From Chrysopilus asiliformis (lineage: Eukaryota; Arthropoda; Insecta; Diptera; Rhagionidae): a stretch of 64,000 nt of DNA. The first letter of the stretch is position 1. Each line of letters opens with the position of its first letter. Location of the stretch: positions 59,136,084 to 59,200,083 of the forward strand of contig OZ035961.1 in NCBI GenBank assembly GCA_964034945.1. Reading direction: 5' to 3'. Made by a program: the position numbers and the translations under genes. Shown here piece by piece: positions 11,854 through 22,554 of this stretch. The notes beneath the pieces are model-generated. The model had not been told where the DNA came from. It searched no databases and saw nothing but the letters and a program-made list of their open reading frames with translations.

Positions 11854-13233
11854 ATGAGAAAAGCTCTCCTTATAGCTGATGGAAGACCTCATGATGACCC
11901 CGCTGAACTTGATGTGCAAGCTACGCAATCCCTAATTGAGCAATATCCGGTCGTTGTAAGCCGCCATTTTATGATTAGAGTCAACGCCCTTATTAAGTTT
12001 ATCCACAACAATCATGAAGTGTTCGGAGGACAAGTGGAGGATTACTGGTGGAGAATAGAATTTCAAAATCGCGGTAGTCCACATCTTCACATGTTAACAT
12101 GGATTAAGGATCACAGATCCTTTGACACTGTGGAGGGCATCCAACAACTTGGCAAAGTGTGTTCGTGTGAGATGCCACCAGAAGATACACAATTACGGGA
12201 GATTGTAAAAAAATGCCAGATTCATCACCATACACATACATGTTACAAGACTGGGACATCAACCTGCAGATTTAGCTTCCCCCGTCAAGAATGTTCTGAG
12301 ACCCGTATCGTCGCTCATTCATCAGATGACTTCATAAGAAGTGGAGGACGAATATGCCTGTTGAAACGTCGAAAGGCAGCTGGATGGGTGAACAACTACA
12401 ACCCACAACTCTTGAAACTATGGAAAGGTAATATGGATATCCAACCATATGGATCGAACGAGGCTATAGCATTCTACATCGCCAAATACATGTCAAAGTC
12501 AGAGGCTACTGAACTTAACGCCAGCATAGCACAAGCGATTCGTCTCATACAGCGGGAAGAGTCAGACCTTTCAAGAAAACTTTTCAAAATCTGTATGCGA
12601 ATACTAAAGGAACGAGAAGTCTCAGCTTGTGAATGCGCCTATAGACTCAGCCACATCAATATGCGTAATAGCTCAAGAAAAACTGTATTTCTCAATACTC
12701 GCAAGCCAGATCAACGTTACAGAGTACTGAGATTTGATGAGTTAAATAGAGCTACTGGATACTGTAGCAACAATTTCGAGAGATATGAGAAACGTCCACT
12801 GGAACATGAAGATTATGATTTCCATAACATGAGCGTGACTGAGTTTGCAATGCTCTTCGAACCATACTACAATAAACAATATGAGAACGAGGACAAAGAT
12901 GCTTCCGAACCTGAACAACACCAACGAAGGAAATTAATTCAGCTTACAGATAATTCAAAAATGACTATCAGAAATGTACCAGCAGTTATACGAGTACCAC
13001 ACTTTGTTGCTTCTGCAGATCCTGAGAACTACTACTATAGTCTCCTTGTACAATACATGCCATATCGATTAGAAGATGAGCTCCTAGAAAACTTCGGCAC
13101 AGCAAGAGAAGCCTTTCTTGCACGTGAGGAACGCCTGAAAGAAATTAGTAAGCTCATGGAGCAATTCAGAGAGCGAGATAGGCAACTGGAGAATGCATTT
13201 AACCAGGCACATGCATTTGAGATCCTAGACCAG
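11854..13233 (+). pseudogene. Helitron Rep nuclease part
   Basis: This continues the replicase after the TGA at 11743. It carries the Rep (HUH) nuclease that nicks and joins single-stranded ends in rolling-circle transposition. Visible motifs are EFQNRGSPHLHMLTW (metal-binding His-x-His, residues about 68-82) and EAIAFYIAKYMSK (the catalytic tyrosine region, about residue 203). Upstream in the same frame but before the first Met, PPTYFVTFSCNDLNW is readable from about 11800, so the true frame begins well before this start. The ORF continues to 13470 only because it runs into an inserted MITE; Helitron sequence ends at the CAG at 13231-13233 and resumes at 14413 in the same frame. Confidence 0.85.
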
Positions 13234-14409
13234 GGACGCTATTCTCGAAACGTTTCGGATTTTTCGTTACGTTACGGATTACGAATCTCGCCGAAATGTT
13301 TTTTCCGTAATCCAAATCCGAAACGTTCGAAAGATCGTATTCTGGTCACGAAACGTTTATGTTTCGGAATTATATTCACCATATTCACCACATTCCGAAA
13401 TGTACGTAGAATAGAGCTGTCAAAACGGAAATATTTGAATAGTTTTGTTTTGTTTATATTTATTAACTAGTGTTTAACTTGTATTAGAGTAATTTTTCAC
13501 TAATTTAATATCAATTAATAATATTTGACTAGTGTTCAATGTAAGTAATAGTGTATTATGAGTGAATTTTGTTTATTTGTTGATTTTAACGTTTGTTATC
13601 GTTTATTAGGGGGAGGGAGTGGTTTGATTGAATTTTTATGTATAGAGCTATGTAAAATCGTATTCTAAACACATTTTACATTTATAAATTTGTCGATATG
13701 AAGCGCCGTTTTTGAGACAATTGTAAAAAACTGTTTCATTTGAATGGCTGAGGGGGGAAGGAGTGGTCCGATTTTCCCCGTCCAATAACTTAGCCTTACT
13801 GTTTACGAGAAACGCAACTGTACGAAATTTCAAGTCTCTGGCTCAATCCTTTTAAAAGTTATGGTGTTACTTTTACTTCATATAATAATTCCATTCCAGA
13901 AAAATTCTTTTGTGATAAATTCGTGAGCGAATTTTATTTTTCCATTCCTAAAATTTTCCATTCCATTCGCGAATAGAATTTTAAAAATACGAGAATAGAA
14001 AAATAAAATTCGTGAGTGAATGAAAACTAAAATTCTCGTGCTAATCATTTGCAAATGAATGAATGAAAAATAATTATTCTCCGTACTATGCTTATTACAC
14101 GATTAAAATTATGCCCGCATCGAATAACAATAAACAACGGACGCGAAACGATAACTCAAAGCACACAAACGTTTCGAAAAGTAACATCTGGACGTTTCGG
14201 ATGGATCCGAAACGTAATGTTTTGTTATGTTTCGGATATTTCCGTAATCTAAGTTCGAGAATGCGGTTTCGTGTAAAGTGGTGAATTGCTTCGTAATGTT
14301 TGAGACGTCATTTGGAGCAATATAGGCGGTACGTACACCATATAGAGGTCTTTTTCCACTGCACCACAAACGTTTCGGAAAAATCCGAAACGTTTCGAGA
14401 ATAGCGTCC
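13234..14409. mobile_element. MITE with CAG target duplication inside the Helitron gene
   Basis: The inverted ends are GGACGCTATTCTCGAAACG and its complement, with CAG on both sides (13231-13233 and 14410-14412). Many copies of CGTTTCGGAT/ATCCGAAACG occur near both ends. The 1,176-bp element plus one 3-bp duplication is 1,179 bp, a multiple of 3, and the Helitron frame continues exactly across it. GG ends with a CAG (CWG) 3-bp duplication fit Harbinger elements of the CWG-target type. No transposase is present. Confidence 0.8.
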
Positions 14410-14427
14410 CAGGTACTACCAATTGAT

Positions 14428-15915
14428 ATGGAACAGGAATTAGAAGAAGAACTTCCGGATCAGGCAATGAGTGATGAACAGTTCCAGACCGCACAACAAG
14501 CGATGAATCTAGGCCAACGAGAAATATTTATCAATGTAACTCGCAGCATACAAGAACAAATCAACGGAAGTTACCATCGACAGAGACTGTTCATCACAGG
14601 TGGAGCAGGTACCGGCAAGACATTCGTGTTCAACGTTCGCAAGAACCAAGTCAACCGATGTTATGGAAAGCAAGCGGTCAAAGTTGGAGCCCTTACTGGA
14701 GTAGCAGCGCGAATAGTAGGCGGAACTACATTGCACAGCCTGCTAAAGTTGCCAGTTCAGAAAGATGGTAGACTTGTCAACATGCCACATCTGACTGGCA
14801 ACTTCCTCAGAACCATGCGTCTGCAATGGAAAAACATTGAGTTCCTCTTCATAGATGAGATCTCCATGGTTCCCTACGAGATGTTATGCATGATAGACTC
14901 ACGTCTGAAACAAGTAAAAAATAGCGAAGAACTTTTCGGAGGAATCAACGTGCTCCTCTTTGGTGACTTGTTGCAATTACCGCCAGTTAGAGGAAATCAA
15001 GTGTTCAACCAACCAGCTCGATTAGCTCCCGCAACAAACTTGTGGAGGCTATTCACATTGATTGAATTAAAGCAGAATATGAGGCAACACAAAGACACCA
15101 CATTTGCAGATATTCTTAATTCGCTACGAGTTGGACAACTTCGTTCTGAGCATCTAGCGGTGTTACTTGGCAAAGTAAACAATGAAGCAACTGGCGAATT
15201 TTCATTAGAGAAGGCCCTGCGCATCTACCCAACAAATCAACAAGTAGATGACCATAACAAAGCAGTCCTACAACACTACAGAGAACAAAATACCGAAATA
15301 TTTAAAATTATAGCACAGGACAAACTGGGAGATACAACACGAAACATCGGAAATGTGGACTTAAACAGTCTATTATCAGCTGATATTAACAAAACTGGAG
15401 GCTTGCCAAAGGAGTTGGAGATATTTGTGCGAGCCAAAGTGATGCTGAGATCTAACATCGATGTCGCTAAAGGATTGGTCAACGGTGCAATAGGAAATAT
15501 AACGGAAATCGTCTGGCCGCACTATCGCAGGGCACAATTGTATGATGCAGACATCCCCTCAGTTAGAGTAGATTTTGGTAGAGACGGAATCCACCTAATA
15601 CAACCAACATCGGTACAATTCCCAGCAAAATACAGCTACGGTACTGCAGAAAGAAGAATGCTTCCGCTGATATTGTCCTGGGCCTCAACAGTGCATAAAA
15701 TGCAAGGTAGCACTAAAGACCACGGTGTAGTATATTTAGGCTCTAAGCTCTTCGCAGATGGTCAGGCATATGTAGCACTTAGTAGAGTTAGATCCCTCAA
15801 TGGTCTGCAAATTGATGAGTTGGACTGCTCCAAGTTAACCGGAACTAAGCCTTGCAACAATGATGCATTAGCTGAAATGGAGCGTATGAGATTTTACCGC
15901 TCACCAAACATATAG
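14428..15915 (+). pseudogene. Helitron PIF1-type helicase part
   Basis: This is the C-terminal SF1B helicase domain of the Helitron protein, which unwinds DNA during rolling-circle transposition. Motifs in order: LFITGGAGTGKTFVF (Walker A, about residue 55), LFIDEISMVPYE (Walker B), LLFGDLLQLPPV (motif III), the LRSNIDVAKGLVNGA region, STVHKMQGST and YVALSRVRSLNGL near the C-terminus. The frame is intact over 495 codons. It is the same frame as the Rep part, from which it is separated only by the CAG MITE, so the Met at 14428 is an accident of the insertion. The rest of the gene is broken by a frameshift and a TGA. Confidence 0.88.
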
Positions 15916-17397
15916 GATTTAGGATTGAACGACTTCGCCCAATGTTGAATATGAATCCCATAGTGCTCTTGTTATAAATACCAAAAATTGGATACAACGA
16001 CAAGCGCTGTACAAATGTAAATATACATACAAGCTAAATACAAAATATCGGTAGGCGGCTTTTTGTCATTGTATAATTAGGTTTTAAATTTTTTTTATAT
16101 AAAAACTAGCTTGAAAGAACCCGGCGTTGCCCGGGTAGTAATAAATTTTTGAATATGAAAAAATCCTTTTTTTTCAAAAGTATTTTGATGTATAGAAAAA
16201 ATTATGCAGTAATTATATTTCAAACAATTTTCTGTTCATAATTTTTTTGGTTTAAGGCACTGTTTTCAAGAAAATTTGCAAATATTTTTTCCATCTGCTT
16301 GGGAGAAAGGGAATAGAGCGAATTCCCTTATTGCCAGACACTTAAGATTTTTGCATTTATGTTGTAACATATGTTGAACAACCATAAAATAGTTTCAGAG
16401 ATAGCTGAGAAGGGGATTGGTCGAAAATTTACCTTGACAGATAACCTATCCAACACTAAAAATTGTATAAAAATCCGTTCTGTAGTTTAGTAGATAGCAG
16501 GAGAGGGGGCTCGCACCATGTAGAGCGGAGTAGTTTGAGTGCATGAAAATTTCTTTTATGATTGACCTGCCCAACACTGAAAACCGTATTCAAATCCCTT
16601 CAGTGGTTCAGAAGATAACAGGCGAGGGGGTGAAAGGGGAGCCGATACCGCGACCACACCTAACTATAAACCGTGGTCATGATACATAGTCTATGTTGGT
16701 GCAGTGGTTCTTGAGTTTATACGTTACTCCATCTCACAAATCAAAAAAATTTATAACTATCTCACAAACGTTTCCGCACCCCAATAAGTTTGTTGCTGCA
16801 TTCCAGATTGGGGACCTCCACACTATATGAGAATCATATTGAAGTATATTAGATTTAGTTGTAACGTATCAAACCAATCGCTGGACAAAAAATGAACTAC
16901 ACCAGGGTGTTTGGAATGACAAAAGATTTTAATTTTGGCATGCCCGACCGTCTGTCTGCCCGTCTGTCGCTCTGTCGTCTGTCCGTCTATATATCCGTGA
17001 ATATCATAACTTTCGGAAGGATTGAGCTAGAGATTTGAAATATTTTCAGTTGCGTTTCTCGTAAATGGCAATGCTAAGGTCTTGAACTGGCAAAATCGGA
17101 CCATTCCCTTCTCCATATAAATGAAACTTTTTTCGCAATTTTCTCGAAAACGGTGAATCGCATTGAAAAATTTATAAAGCTAAAATGTTTTTTGAATATG
17201 ATTTTATACAACTTATCTATCCAGTTGGACCACTCCTACCTCCCTCTCCCATACAAATAGATTTTTTTAAATAAACGAATTGGTCGGTGACAAAATACAT
17301 TATTTAAATTCGTTCTCTATAAAATGAATAATTTAAATTATCAAATTGCACAAAAGCAGTGGATGAATAAAGGAAATTTGTGTTGATGCAAGTCCAG

Positions 17398-18408
17398 CAG
17401 TAGGATTCTTGGCACTTATAACGATGTAGTTATCCATAGCGATGTCGTTATCCATAAATACGAATAAGAGCTTTTACGTTTGTGGTAGTGATATAAAATG
17501 GCGTTGTATTTGTTTCTCGCTGTCAACTTTCCAATAAAATTACCCTCGACTATGACTCTGGCAATGCTGAGCCTTCCAATACGAATTTTCATAACGACTG
17601 CTCTCGGACCAGTCGATAAACACTAATGTTTGAGTTTCGTCCACTTAAGAATGTTGTTTAATTGTTGTCACGTTGGCAAAAACGAAATAAAATGTTGAAT
17701 GCGTCCCTTAATTGTCTAAACATTACTCGCCTTTTCCTTAAAAAAAACGAAATTAAATTCGCCTTTACTTTGTGTTCAAGTTGAAATTTTCAAATCGCTG
17801 ATGAAAAAATATCTTTCACGCACAGCGAAATGAAAATTACTCTTGCCAACAGCGGAAACCGGTTGTAGTGCGGAAAGAGGGAGGGAAACACATCTTGGCA
17901 GCAAGAAAGTGCAATGAAATTGAAATGAATCGAAATTGCTGACAGCAGAAAAAAAAATCTTTTGTATTTAACCTCAACCATTTGTGTTTATTTCTGTGAC
18001 ATTTTTTTGTTGTGATGGTTAAAAATTTTTCCCAAAAACGTAAAACCTTTTCATTTGACTAATCCGGGGAAATTCTAAAACGATTTTCGGAGACCTTTCT
18101 ATGTTGTTTTTCTAAGGAAAAGTGTGCGGAAATCCATCTAGAATTGCATAAAAAACTGCCGGCTGGCCGCCCGACTAATATAAATACTTTTCACAGCTAA
18201 ATATTAGACTTTTTCGAAAGAAAATTGTTATTTGTTCACTTTTCAAAATATGTATGTTGAATTTAAAACAAATTTTAAATTTGCCGCTACTGTCAAGATT
18301 GTATTTAAATTTTCGCCGCCAGAGGGAAAATTAACCACCTGTGCACAATAATACCCTTAGCGATCTTTCCAGATCGTTATTTATCGATTTTTGCCAAGAA
18401 TCCTACTG
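17398..18408. mobile_element. MITE with CAG duplication inside Helitron H1
   Basis: The ends are CAGTAGGATTCTTGGCA and the exact complement. Flanks are CAG at 17395-17397 and 18409-18411. The empty site exists in the window: the Helitron copy at 58664 reads AGTCCAGATTCGATG uninterrupted. The 1,011-bp interior has no recognisable ORF. Confidence 0.8.
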
Positions 18409-18951
18409 CAGATTCGATGTGCCGCTAACCTCACTTTTGGAAATCACTATGTTCTGGAAAAAATCACAAAATTCAACACCAATCCATTTACGTTCAGTGG
18501 TCACTGAGTAAATTCCTTGATTCACTTCGTTGTACACAAAATAAAATACTTTCGACGATTTAAAAGTGGGAAAAACAGCGATAATTTGCGCACTATATCG
18601 ATAAACAACCGCTTCGCATCGATCATCAATGAGGAAAGAGCGAATATATTTCTCAGTTGTCAAACGCGAGTCTGAGAGAGTAACGCCATCTGTTGGCGAT
18701 AAAATTATTGTGAGGTACAAAATTTTCCGTTTTTCAATTCCAAATACAATATTTTCTCCTTCCATACCAAAATCCCATACAAAATGCAAATTTCCATTTT
18801 TCCGATATTCCCGTTTTTCCCCAAAATTTTTCTCGACTTTTCCAACAAAACGAAAAAAGATTCGAGATTTTTGATTTGGAATTACTGAAAGTGCAAACCA
18901 GAAAACCGCTCCCCTGAAAGTATGCAATTTCGGTTTTCCAAGATTTTCCAA
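18403..18951 (-). CDS. Helitron-borne ORF of unknown function
   Basis: An open frame of 182 codons in H1. Its middle part (SPTDGVTLSDS, EKYIRSFLIDDRCEAVVYR, IIAVFPTFKSSKVFYFV, NEVNQGIYSV) is also open in the copies at 58747-59019 and 61878-62150, with few substitutions. I do not recognise a domain. The same DNA may simply be Helitron 5' non-coding sequence that happens to stay open, because the copies are young. The N- and C-terminal extents differ between copies and the H1 ORF runs a few bases into the adjoining MITE, which argues against a defined protein. Confidence 0.25.
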   Translation of the reverse strand: MENLGKPKLHTFRGAVFWFALSVIPNQKSRIFFRFVGKVEKNFGEKREYRKNGNLHFVWDFGMEGENIVFGIEKRKILYLTIILSPTDGVTLSDSRLTTEKYIRSFLIDDRCEAVVYRYSAQIIAVFPTFKSSKVFYFVYNEVNQGIYSVTTERKWIGVEFCDFFQNIVISKSEVSGTSNLQ

Positions 18952-19344
18952 CTTTTCCGGTAGAAATTTCCAATTTTCGGCTCCGTTGTGTTTTTATATG
19001 TTGCAATACGAATCCAACAAAAAAAACCCCATGCAAATCGGATTATATTCAGCCGAGTTATGGATAGTCAAACGGACCACGATTCATTTTTATATATAAA
19101 GATTATTATTACATAGAAAATTTTTAAAAAGATAAAACAACTTTTTTTTTGAAAAATTTAGTATTTAACATTTTCCCCAACTTCGTCATTGTAAGGATAA
19201 GAGACGGACCTGAAAGGATAACGTCATTATACTTTTCCTCAAGTGTATTTTTGGGGTCGCTGAATACGATTCTCAAGTTAAAATCCTGTAAGGACATCTC
19301 AAATGTAAGGATATATATTCGAAGACTAAAAAGAACAAAATAAA

Positions 19345-19612
19345 AAAAATAAAAATTTTTTTAAAAAAAAAAAGCTTTTATTAAAAAAGAATGCACTAAA
19401 AAGAAAAAAATAATTTTCTGGACGCTGTGTATCACAAATATAAAAGCTTTTAAAAAGCGAGATAAAGCATAAAACAATAAAATAAAAATTTATCTCGCTT
19501 TTGAAAAGCTTTTATATTTGTGATACACAGCGTCCAGAAAATTATTTTTTTCTTTTTAGTGCATTCTTTTTTAATAAAAGCTTTTTTTTAAAAAAAATTT
19601 TTTTATTTTTTT
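19345..19612. repeat. Long palindrome (foldback)
   Basis: Two arms of about 120 bp flank a short AT-rich centre (about 19464-19490). They include CTGGACGCTGTGTATCACAA and its complement. The arms share GCACTAAAAAGAAAAAAATAAT with the foldback halves of the AACCGACTTCC elements at 7899 and 56191, suggesting one foldback family or end type. Confidence 0.8.
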
Positions 19613-20231
19613 TTATTGGAAAGACAAACCATTGGACTATAAAATATTCCTAGGAAACATATGAAAATTCCGAAGTTTTCTTGTTTTTTTTCTTAGTCGA
19701 AAGTGTCCGATTTCTAAAAACTCAAAAATTGGCATAACACTTTATCAGGAAAATTGGAAATTGCAAATTTCTGGAAAACCTCCCAGGAATACTTACTGTC
19801 AAGTGTTCTGAACCTGATAAAAATAAAAAAATCGCGATCAAATAACTTAAAAGGAATTCGGAGCGAATTTAGGGTGTTGGGTACTTAAATTTCCAACAGG
19901 CCTTAGAATAATAATACCCAACAGGTTTACCAAAATTGATATCAAAAATAAACTTATTTTATGTAAATAAGGCACAACTGTAATTTTAAATGTTTTTATT
20001 TGATAAAAAAAATACAACAGCTTTTACTGAGCTTTCTTGACCCTTGCTTCATCCCTTGGGACACAATTATGGTAGTCCAAGAAGCATTTGGGATGCAGAG
20101 TCACAGTGCATTTTTTGCAACCATATTCGGTCTTGATGCCACATTGGCGACAACGGGCACGTAGATGCATTTTCTCGATGAAATGATCGGTGTGGTACGT
20201 ACGGGTTTCTATTTGTTGCGCATTACTTCTA

Positions 20232-21304
20232 AAGGTACGTTTTCGTTGGGCGCTGTTGACGGCGGCCGTCAACGGCGGGTGTCGACGGCAGCTGTTGGAC
20301 GGCGCCGTTAACTGTTTTGGTTACAGCCGTTGAACAGTTGTTTAAAGTCAAATCTAAGTGCGCAAGTAAATTTAAAATAAAAATGGATTTGGCGAAAATT
20401 CTTTTAACTGAAGCGGAGGAAGAAGAATTTCTTAGATTAATACTATTAAATAAAAGGCAGTCTATAAACAGTATTTTTGAATCTCGCGAAGAAGAAGGAT
20501 GCTTTAATCTGCTAATAAATGGCCATTTAAACAATTCTGATGAAAAGTTTTGTGAATATTTTAGGTTAAACCGACCACAGTTTGAATATGTATTAGACAT
20601 TGTTGAACGTTCGCGCTACGTAACTTCCTTGAGACATCCTGGCGGATACGCCGATGCAAACGGTTTTGGTGTCAGACAACTCTTTTTGGAACACTTTTTA
20701 CCAGAAGGTGCTTTATCGTGGCAAGACCGATATATTTCGAGACTCTCCAGTAGAAATTAATAAAAAAAACTTGACACAACAATAACAAAAAAAATAAATA
20801 CTTTATAATAAAGACTTATTTACATACTGAATTTTTACTTACCAGATCTCCCAACATTTTGCGCTATTGTTAGCCATATATTATTTTTAATAATCGAATT
20901 TTTATAGTCTGTATCGCGAAGATTATAAATAGCAGGATTTCCCTGGACATGCTCAATAAGTATTTCATCCTCTTTGGTAGTGAAATTTTGGAGCCATATT
21001 ACCTGCTATTTACTATTCTTTTGCAGAAATAAAGAATATATTCACTCACAATATACGAATTATCTTAAATGTGGAAATTTCACTTGTGAAAAAATCGAAT
21101 GGACAGCTTCGATAACGCCGCTAGACTGGTTCAAAAGCAGTCGAACGGCAACAGCTAGCTGTCAACAGCCGCCGACGAGCTGTCGGACAGCGTGAACGAA
21201 ACCGCCAACATGATTCTGCCACAAGAGCAGTCATTTTCAACGGCGGCTGTTAACAGCTAGCTGTCAGCGGCCGCCGTCGGTAGCTGCCAACGAAACCGTA
21301 CCTT
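20232..21304 (+). mobile_element. Harbinger-derived element inside piggyBac gene
   Basis: The ends AAGGTACGTTTTCGTTGG (left) and, reversed, AAGGTACGGTTTCGTTGG (right) form an inverted repeat flanked by TA on each side (20230-20231, 21305-21306). Subterminal regions are rich in GGCGGCCGTC/ACAGCTAGCTGTC-like words, unusually GC-rich for the window. The interior encodes a truncated Harbinger transposase. A TWA-type duplication overlapping the repeat is possible; the two flanking bases are what can be read. Confidence 0.7.
20383..20760 (+). CDS. Internally deleted Harbinger transposase
   Basis: About 125 residues from the Met at 20383 (the frame is open upstream to a Met at 20317, which lies nearer the terminal repeat). 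Residues 1-75 match the N-terminal part of PIF/Harbinger nucleases, with KFCEYFRLNRPQFEYVLDIV. The sequence then jumps to a piece resembling the C-terminal tail, FGVRQLFLEHFLPEGALSWQ. The DDE catalytic core normally lying between (some 200 residues) is absent, so the product cannot cut DNA. It may be a decayed relic, or a small protein that could still bind DNA or partners; the latter is inference. Length is about one third of a full transposase. Confidence 0.6.
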   Translation: MDLAKILLTEAEEEEFLRLILLNKRQSINSIFESREEEGCFNLLINGHLNNSDEKFCEYFRLNRPQFEYVLDIVERSRYVTSLRHPGGYADANGFGVRQLFLEHFLPEGALSWQDRYISRLSSRN

Positions 21305-22554
21305 TACCCTGACAATTCAACTAATGCTTCCGCCACATATACCCGGAATTGAAATTGACTCATGGAATTGAAATTGACTCAACACGTTATTGTTCTTGTC
21401 AAACCTGAAATCGGATGTGCTGCGAGGTTCCTTCTTCATAGCTTTTATATCCGCCAAAGGAGCACGGTTGGTATGGTTTTCACGGACAGTTCCGGTGGCA
21501 AAATAGCCAAAAGCTTATGGCTGGTAAAAAAAGTATCGAATGTGACATTGTGATTTTCAGAGGTCTCCAGATGAGACAGCAGTTGCATGACAACATTTTC
21601 ACCGAGACCACATTTGGCATCATTCTTTACAGATGCACCAGCGTATGGAATGAATTGATAACAGTATCCTTCGGTTGATGTCAAGCACCAATACTTGTAG
21701 CCAAATCTGATTGGCTTGCCCTTTATGAACATCTTACAAGAATGGCGCCCATAATATGCAATCATTTGCTCGTCTATTGAAAGATTGTGCGAAAACGCAC
21801 CGAACTGCATAAATTTACGATTCATCACCTAATTCAATGCAGACACCTTCGAAAACTTATCCCGTTGGTCCAGCTTGCTGTTATCACAAACGTGAAAATT
21901 CTGTTTGATTTTTCTGAATCTTTCCCTTCCTACAGCTTTCTTGATAAATTCACATCCTAAAGACGCATTTTTGGACCAATATGCACGAACTTCCGGTAAT
22001 GTATGATAACCAGTAACATACAGAATAACCAGTAACCGCCAAGAGTTGACAACAAAATGACAAAACTTTAACAATAACAGCTGGTCCGAGCCACACTCGC
22101 AAGCAAACAATCATACACATTCCTGTTATAATTATAACTGGACCCGAGTAGCGAGTATCCATCATAATGAATTTTAATGTAAACTTGGACCCAGTTAAAG
22201 CCTGTTGGGTATTTAAATACCCATTCCAAATCTCAGGTGTGTCAACAGGTACAAGTCTAAAATTTTGCAGGGCAACTTCTATACCCCATAAGGCTATTCG
22301 GATAATATTTCAACAAAATCATACGACGGTATCTATGAGTAGGTCTTAATGGGTTAAACAGATAGGACTGCGAGTTCGACTGCGACGTCGACTGTGCCGT
22401 CGGTTACGCAGTTGACGTCGCAGTCGAAACATGGAGTGGAACACATGGAACGTCGTGCAGCACTTCAACAATAACAAATTTGACATTTGTGTGAAAGAAA
22501 TTTGACTTTAGTTTTTATATATAAATGACCACTGACATAAATGACATATTGCCA

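Larger units (their letters stand above)
16106..19102 (-). mobile_element. Non-autonomous Helitron, copy H1
   Basis: Read on the minus strand, it starts A|TCTTTATATATAAAAATG (19102) and ends with the hairpin CCCGGGCAACGCCGGG, a 10-base spacer TTCTTTCAAG, then CTAG|T at 16106. These are the canonical Helitron ends: 5' TC, 3' hairpin plus CTRR, insertion between A and T. Other copies are at 49250, 55398 and 59646. There is no Rep or helicase. H1 carries a CAG MITE (17398-18408) and lacks a segment present in the 55-59 kb copy. It sits within the autonomous Helitron, after its coding region. Confidence 0.8.
8655..19620 (+). mobile_element. Autonomous Helitron (decayed), itself interrupted
   Basis: The outer limits are approximate: piggyBac left-arm sequence stops near 8650 and piggyBac-side sequence resumes near 19620. 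Inside are an AT-rich end followed by TTTGTCTGTTTGTCTGTC, a 122-bp tandem array (8825-9560), Rep/helicase coding (9872-15915), one further 122-bp-like unit (19180-19310) and a palindrome (19345-19612). Two later insertions interrupt it, at 13234-14409 and 16106-19102. The assignment rests on the Rep and helicase motifs. The exact TC start and CTRR end were not identified with certainty, so a Helentron-type relative is possible. Confidence 0.6.
20026..22165 (-). pseudogene. piggyBac transposase pseudogene
   Basis: Read leftwards from 22165. The N-terminal part has YHTLPEVRAYWSKN and DNSKLDQRDKFSKV (22110-21829). The catalytic DDE region follows, with NLSIDEQMIAYYGRHSCKMF, GKPIRFGYKYW and VTFDTFFTSHKLLAIL (21828-21490). 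Then comes KEPRSTSDFRFDKNNNV (about 21380), and the C-terminal Cys-rich finger CRQCGIKTEYGCKKC...CFLDYH (20230-20026). Breaks are a frameshift near the start, an in-frame TAG at 21831-21829, a frameshift near 21490 and the Harbinger derivative at 20232-21304. Sequence before the catalytic region is short compared with the roughly 550-600 residues of the family. It is the gene of the piggyBac element 8576-22353. Confidence 0.85.
8576..22353 (-). mobile_element. piggyBac element split by nested insertions
   Basis: The left end CCCATTAAGACCTA (8576) and the right end, reversed, CCCATTAAGACCTA (to 22353) are a 14-bp exact inverted repeat. TTAA flanks both sides (8572-8575 and 22354-22357), the piggyBac target. 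Subterminal copies of GGGTATTTAAATACCC lie at both ends (about 8592 and 22208). Between the ends are a piggyBac transposase pseudogene (minus), an inserted Helitron (about 8.66-19.6 kb) and a Harbinger derivative (20232-21304). Without the insertions the element would be a few kb long, normal for the family. Confidence 0.8.
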
